Assembly: GCF_902489465.1 (NCBI RefSeq)
Contig: NZ_CABTZZ010000039.1
Coordinates: forward strand, 1-17,079
From: an uncultured Varibaculum sp.
Lineage (GTDB): Bacteria; Actinomycetota; Actinomycetes; Actinomycetales; Actinomycetaceae
DNA length: 17,079 nucleotides
Reading direction: 5' to 3'
The position numbers were made by a program, and so were the translations under genes. This document shows positions 14,737 through 17,079 of the stretch, in pieces; position 1 is the stretch's first letter; the number at the start of each line of letters is the position of its first letter. The notes beneath the pieces were generated by a model. The model made no database searches. It had not been told where the DNA came from and saw only the letters and a list, made by a program, of their open reading frames with translations.

Positions 14737-15498
14737 ATGGACAATAAAAGTGAAGGAAGTGGGGTCGGGGTTCTCGACAAGGCCACTCTCGTCCTAAGTG
14801 CCCTAGAAGCAGGGCCCGGCACCCTGGCTCAGCTGGTGAACAGTACCGGTCTGGCGCGTCCGACTGCACACCGCCTAGCGGTCGCTTTGGAGTATCACCG
14901 TTTCGTGGCCCGAGATGTACATGGCCGTTTTATTTTAGGTCCGAGAATTGGGGAACTAGCGTCGGCAGCTGGGGAAGATCGTCTCCTAGCTTCAGCTCGC
15001 CCAATTTTAAAAGCGCTTTGCGATCACACTCAAGAATCGACGCAAATGTATCGCCGCCAAGGAGACCAGCGAATTGTGGTCGCTAGCTGTGAGTCTCCTC
15101 TAGGGCTGCGTGACTCGACTCCCACCGGTTCGGCACTGTCCATGAAGGCGGGTTCAGCTGCACAGATTTTACTCGCTTGGGAGGAACCTGACCGCTTACA
15201 TCGCGGCCTGCAAGGAGCCTCTTTCACGGCCACCCAACTATCGGTAGTCCGCCGGAGGGGCTGGGCGCAATCTATCGGGGAACGCGAACCCGGTTTGGCC
15301 TCGGTTTCTGCGCCAGTGCGGCTAGCCTCGGGAAAAGTGGTGGCGGCTTTAAGTGTTTCTGGCCCGATTGACCGTATGGGACGCCAACCGGGCAGGATTC
15401 ACGGTCCAGCGGTGGTAGCTGCAGCCAGTAGGCTCTCGGATTTTATGCGCCGTGCAGAAGGGATTATGGCAGCAAAAAAGCAGGCCGAAGGGAAGTAG
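14737..15498 (+). CDS. IclR-family transcriptional regulator, LtbR/NdgR type
   Basis: A 253-residue IclR regulator and the only plus-strand gene. The N-terminal winged helix-turn-helix spans about 8-65 (LDKATLVLSALEAG, then LAQLVNSTGLARPTAHRLAVALE and the wing GRFILGPRIGEL). The C-terminal effector domain covers the rest, with SAPVRLASGKVVAALSVSGP typical of the family. The location, back to back with leuCD, matches LtbR of Corynebacterium and NdgR of Streptomyces, which regulate leucine and related biosynthesis genes; that role is inferred from place and family. I start it at ATG 14737; the only earlier in-frame start is a TTG at 14701 that would overlap the promoter. It has no ribosome-binding site, suggesting leaderless translation. 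Its 3' end faces the glycosyltransferase gene across 108 nt of hairpins. Confidence 0.93.
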   Translation: MDNKSEGSGVGVLDKATLVLSALEAGPGTLAQLVNSTGLARPTAHRLAVALEYHRFVARDVHGRFILGPRIGELASAAGEDRLLASARPILKALCDHTQESTQMYRRQGDQRIVVASCESPLGLRDSTPTGSALSMKAGSAAQILLAWEEPDRLHRGLQGASFTATQLSVVRRRGWAQSIGEREPGLASVSAPVRLASGKVVAALSVSGPIDRMGRQPGRIHGPAVVAAASRLSDFMRRAEGIMAAKKQAEGK

Positions 15499-15530
15499 CT
15501 CTATTTTTCTCGAGGGCGTGCCTATATTTG

Positions 15531-15600
15531 CTCAGGATCCGCGTTTTACGCGGTACTACCGCGCGCTGAGGTAAATCGATTCCGCTAGGGCTTGTCCCTA
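15531..15600. terminator. hairpin cluster between the converging IclR and glycosyltransferase genes
   Basis: Two structures lie in the 108-nt gap. The first is a nested stem: CTCAG (15531-15535) pairs with CTGAG (15566-15570) and encloses CCGCG/CGCGG (15539-15553), with an alternative CGCGGT/ACCGCG pairing inside. The second is TAGGG/CCCTA with a 5-nt loop (15586-15600), followed on the plus strand by TTTGCTTT. Both genes end here, so the cluster probably stops transcription from both sides, with the second hairpin serving the IclR gene. Confidence 0.5.
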
Positions 15601-15606
15601 TTTGCT

Positions 15607-16821
15607 TTAAGTTAGTTGCGTCGGGAAGCTACTTTTTCGTCGATACTCTATTGCCTGCTCATAGGCCGACAGCGTTGCCTGGAGGCACCGTTCCCAAGAG
15701 ACCGGGCTGGGCTGACGCTTGCAGTTGCCTCGTAGATTATTCAGCTTTCCATTTACGAGGGCGGCGGCAGTTTTTTCCGCTAGTTTCTCGTCAGTGTCGG
15801 CGGTAATACCGGTTACGCCCTCGGTAATGAAGTCGGTTACGGGGCTTTGCGAGCGGACGATTACCGGTAACCCGCTAGCTCGCGCTTCCGCAGCCGCGAT
15901 TCCGAAACTTTCATGCAGGCATAAGGTTATAAAAAAGTCAGCCTGACTGTAGGCGCTTAAAAGACCGGACGGATCCTGTCTACCGGGTAGGATAACCTGT
16001 CCTTGGCTAACTTGCCGCTGCGTACGCAGCAGGGGTCGCAGCGTCCCTTCCCCAAAAATTTTTAGCTGCAAGTTTCCTTGGTTACCTAGGATTTGGTTTA
16101 CTCTTTCCGTAAATTTAATGAGCGCCAGTGGGCGTTTGCGGGGCATTAAACGGATAGCACTGACTGCGTGAAAAGTCTTAGTTGCAGGAACCGCAAGATT
16201 TGCGTCAGAAGCTGTTATTGGCGAGCCTAATCGGTCTATATTTTCACAGGTAGTCGTCGATCCCGAGGCGGGTGCTTCCGCTGACCAAAAGTCAGTATCT
16301 ACTCCATTAGGAGTTATCGGCCAAGACCGCCGATTTTGGGGAGCTAGTAACTGGTTGATTTGGGAGTTCATTAGTGAAGAAACTCCAGCGAACAGGATTC
16401 CCGCCTCTGTCCACCGGTTGAAAAAGCCGCTGCTACGCATTAATGGAGCCCAAGCGGCCAGTTCACAGTGGAAGGTAACTAAAGTGGGAATCTGGCTTCC
16501 TGCCGCGATTTGCAGAGCCAAGTGTGCAAATGGCGATAAAACTCCCACGTGTACATGTAAAAGATCAAAGCGGGGAAAAATAGCCCGAAATAGCGGGCCA
16601 GCAAAGGGGTTTATAGGCGTAAACCCGAGGGTTGGCATGCCTAAACGATGCACCGGGATTTGATCTTCTATGCGTCTCCCGACAAAGGATCCGTCTCGGG
16701 TAGCGGTAATTACTTCGGGTAGATAGCCAGCTGTTTTCAGGCGTTGCGCTAAGTTGTAGGTTTGAGTTTCGATTCCCCCCATATGAGGCGGGTAGCAGTC
16801 TGTAACTATCCCGATACGCAT
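15607..16821 (-). CDS. glycosyltransferase family 4 (GT-B fold) protein
   Basis: A 404-residue retaining GT4-type glycosyltransferase. The N-terminal Rossmann half has TDCYPPHMGGIETQ (7-20; GGIE acceptor-side loop) and LLHVHVG. PNGVDTDFW (171-179) precedes the hinge. The C-terminal half has SAIRLMPRKRP with R224 and K229 for the donor diphosphate, FGEGTLR, LPGRQ, and the EX7E motif with E304 and E312 (ESFGIAAAE). A hydrophilic insertion of about 35 residues (181-216) lies at the hinge between halves, where the family usually has a short link. There are no membrane segments, so it is a cytosolic or peripheral enzyme. Donor and acceptor are unknown; actinobacterial relatives include mannosyltransferases of the PimA/PimB type. 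It stands alone between the rRNA operon and IclR, with its own promoter. Confidence 0.92.
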   Translation of the reverse strand: MRIGIVTDCYPPHMGGIETQTYNLAQRLKTAGYLPEVITATRDGSFVGRRIEDQIPVHRLGMPTLGFTPINPFAGPLFRAIFPRFDLLHVHVGVLSPFAHLALQIAAGSQIPTLVTFHCELAAWAPLMRSSGFFNRWTEAGILFAGVSSLMNSQINQLLAPQNRRSWPITPNGVDTDFWSAEAPASGSTTTCENIDRLGSPITASDANLAVPATKTFHAVSAIRLMPRKRPLALIKFTERVNQILGNQGNLQLKIFGEGTLRPLLRTQRQVSQGQVILPGRQDPSGLLSAYSQADFFITLCLHESFGIAAAEARASGLPVIVRSQSPVTDFITEGVTGITADTDEKLAEKTAAALVNGKLNNLRGNCKRQPSPVSWERCLQATLSAYEQAIEYRRKSSFPTQLT

Positions 16822-16833
16822 GCCTTTGTCCTA

Positions 16834-16862
16834 TCTATAGTTTGAGCATCACTTACTGTTAA
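16834..16862 (-). promoter_or_regulatory. promoter of the glycosyltransferase gene
   Basis: TTAACA (16857-16862) and TATAGA (16834-16839) on the minus strand are separated by exactly 17 nt, matching five and four of six consensus bases. The -10 ends only 12 nt before the ATG, so the leader would be about 6 nt. The AGGA that could serve as ribosome-binding site would then be mostly upstream of the start point, so the message may be nearly leaderless. Confidence 0.6.
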
Positions 16863-16916
16863 CCGTCTCCCCGGCTAGTGCCCAGTAATGCTCCCGATAA
16901 GTTGAATATATAGTCA

Positions 16917-16947
16917 GGAGGCCAAACCCTAAAAGGGTTTGGCCTCC
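16917..16947 (-). terminator. rRNA operon terminator
   Basis: A perfect 14-bp stem (16917-16930 with 16934-16947) with an AAA loop, about 12 nt past the 3' end of 5S rRNA on the minus strand. The sequence that follows on that strand is AT-rich (TGACTATATATTCAAC) but lacks a pure U run. It also insulates the glycosyltransferase promoter from rRNA transcription. Confidence 0.85.
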
Positions 16948-16959
16948 AGACTAATGTGG

Positions 16960-17077
16960 TTGTGGTGGTTTCTTACTCTCCCGCGCTCGTTGGGGCGTAG
17001 TACCATCAGCGTTGCCTAGCTTAGCTTCCAGGTTCGGGATGGGGCTGGGCGTGTCCTAGGCGCTATGACCACCACAA
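16960..17077 (-). rRNA. rrf: 5S ribosomal RNA
   Basis: About 118 nt. The ends pair perfectly over 10 bp (TTGTGGTGGT with ACCACCACAA), forming helix I. Conserved internal pieces on the minus strand are CCCGAACCTGGAAGCTAAG and GATGGTACTAC, followed by GGGAGAGTA, in the standard order for bacterial 5S. The exact ends are judged from helix I. It is the last gene of an rRNA operon whose 23S and 16S genes should lie beyond the right edge of the window. Confidence 0.95.
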
Positions 17078-17079
17078 GA

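Noticed and set aside
1..17079. Mobile element, prophage, CRISPR array or defence island
   Set aside because: No integrase, transposase, terminal repeats, spacer-repeat pattern or compositional break was seen. The two tRNA genes show no attachment-site duplication within the window.

Overview
The window looks like core chromosome of a mid-GC actinobacterium. My best guess is the Actinomycetaceae (a Varibaculum- or Mobiluncus-like organism). This rests on gene order and protein style: rplU-rpmA-obgE-nadD-rsfS-gpgP-like, an IclR gene divergent from leuCD, and murA-plsC-gpsA-ddl. Base composition, judged by eye, is in the low-to-mid 50s % GC. No database search was possible, so the genus is only a suggestion. 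Nearly everything is on the minus strand, so transcription runs right to left; only the IclR gene is on the plus strand. No gene-free stretch exceeds 300 bases.

Right to left: the 3' end of a ribosomal RNA operon (5S rRNA, 16960-17077) closes with a perfect 14-bp hairpin. A lone GT4-type glycosyltransferase (15607-16821) follows, with a good promoter almost on top of its start codon. It converges on an IclR regulator (plus strand, ATG at 14737) that lies back to back with leuC-leuD. This is the arrangement known for LtbR/NdgR-type leucine regulators. leuCD ends at a strong hairpin (12483-12512).

The next block is a tightly packed envelope-precursor operon: murA (first committed peptidoglycan step), plsC and gpsA (glycerophospholipid synthesis), ddl (D-Ala-D-Ala) and a second ATP-grasp enzyme of the uncharacterised RimK/DcsG-like type. 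Gaps run from 2 to 36 nt, with Shine-Dalgarno sequences overlapping the preceding gene ends.

Then come tRNA-His and the ribosome/GTPase cluster: rplU, rpmA, a hairpin, obgE, a 144-nt gap where many actinobacteria carry proBA, nadD, a 767-residue coiled-coil and Pro/Ala-rich protein with one C-terminal membrane segment, rsfS, a histidine phosphatase at the position of mycobacterial GpgP, and tRNA-Ala(GGC).

I see no phage, insertion sequence, CRISPR array or obvious defence or biosynthetic island. The least explained parts are the 767-aa membrane-anchored protein translationally coupled to nadD, and the DcsG-like ligase next to ddl. Smaller points of interest are the near-leaderless promoters of the IclR and glycosyltransferase genes and the hairpin between rpmA and obgE.
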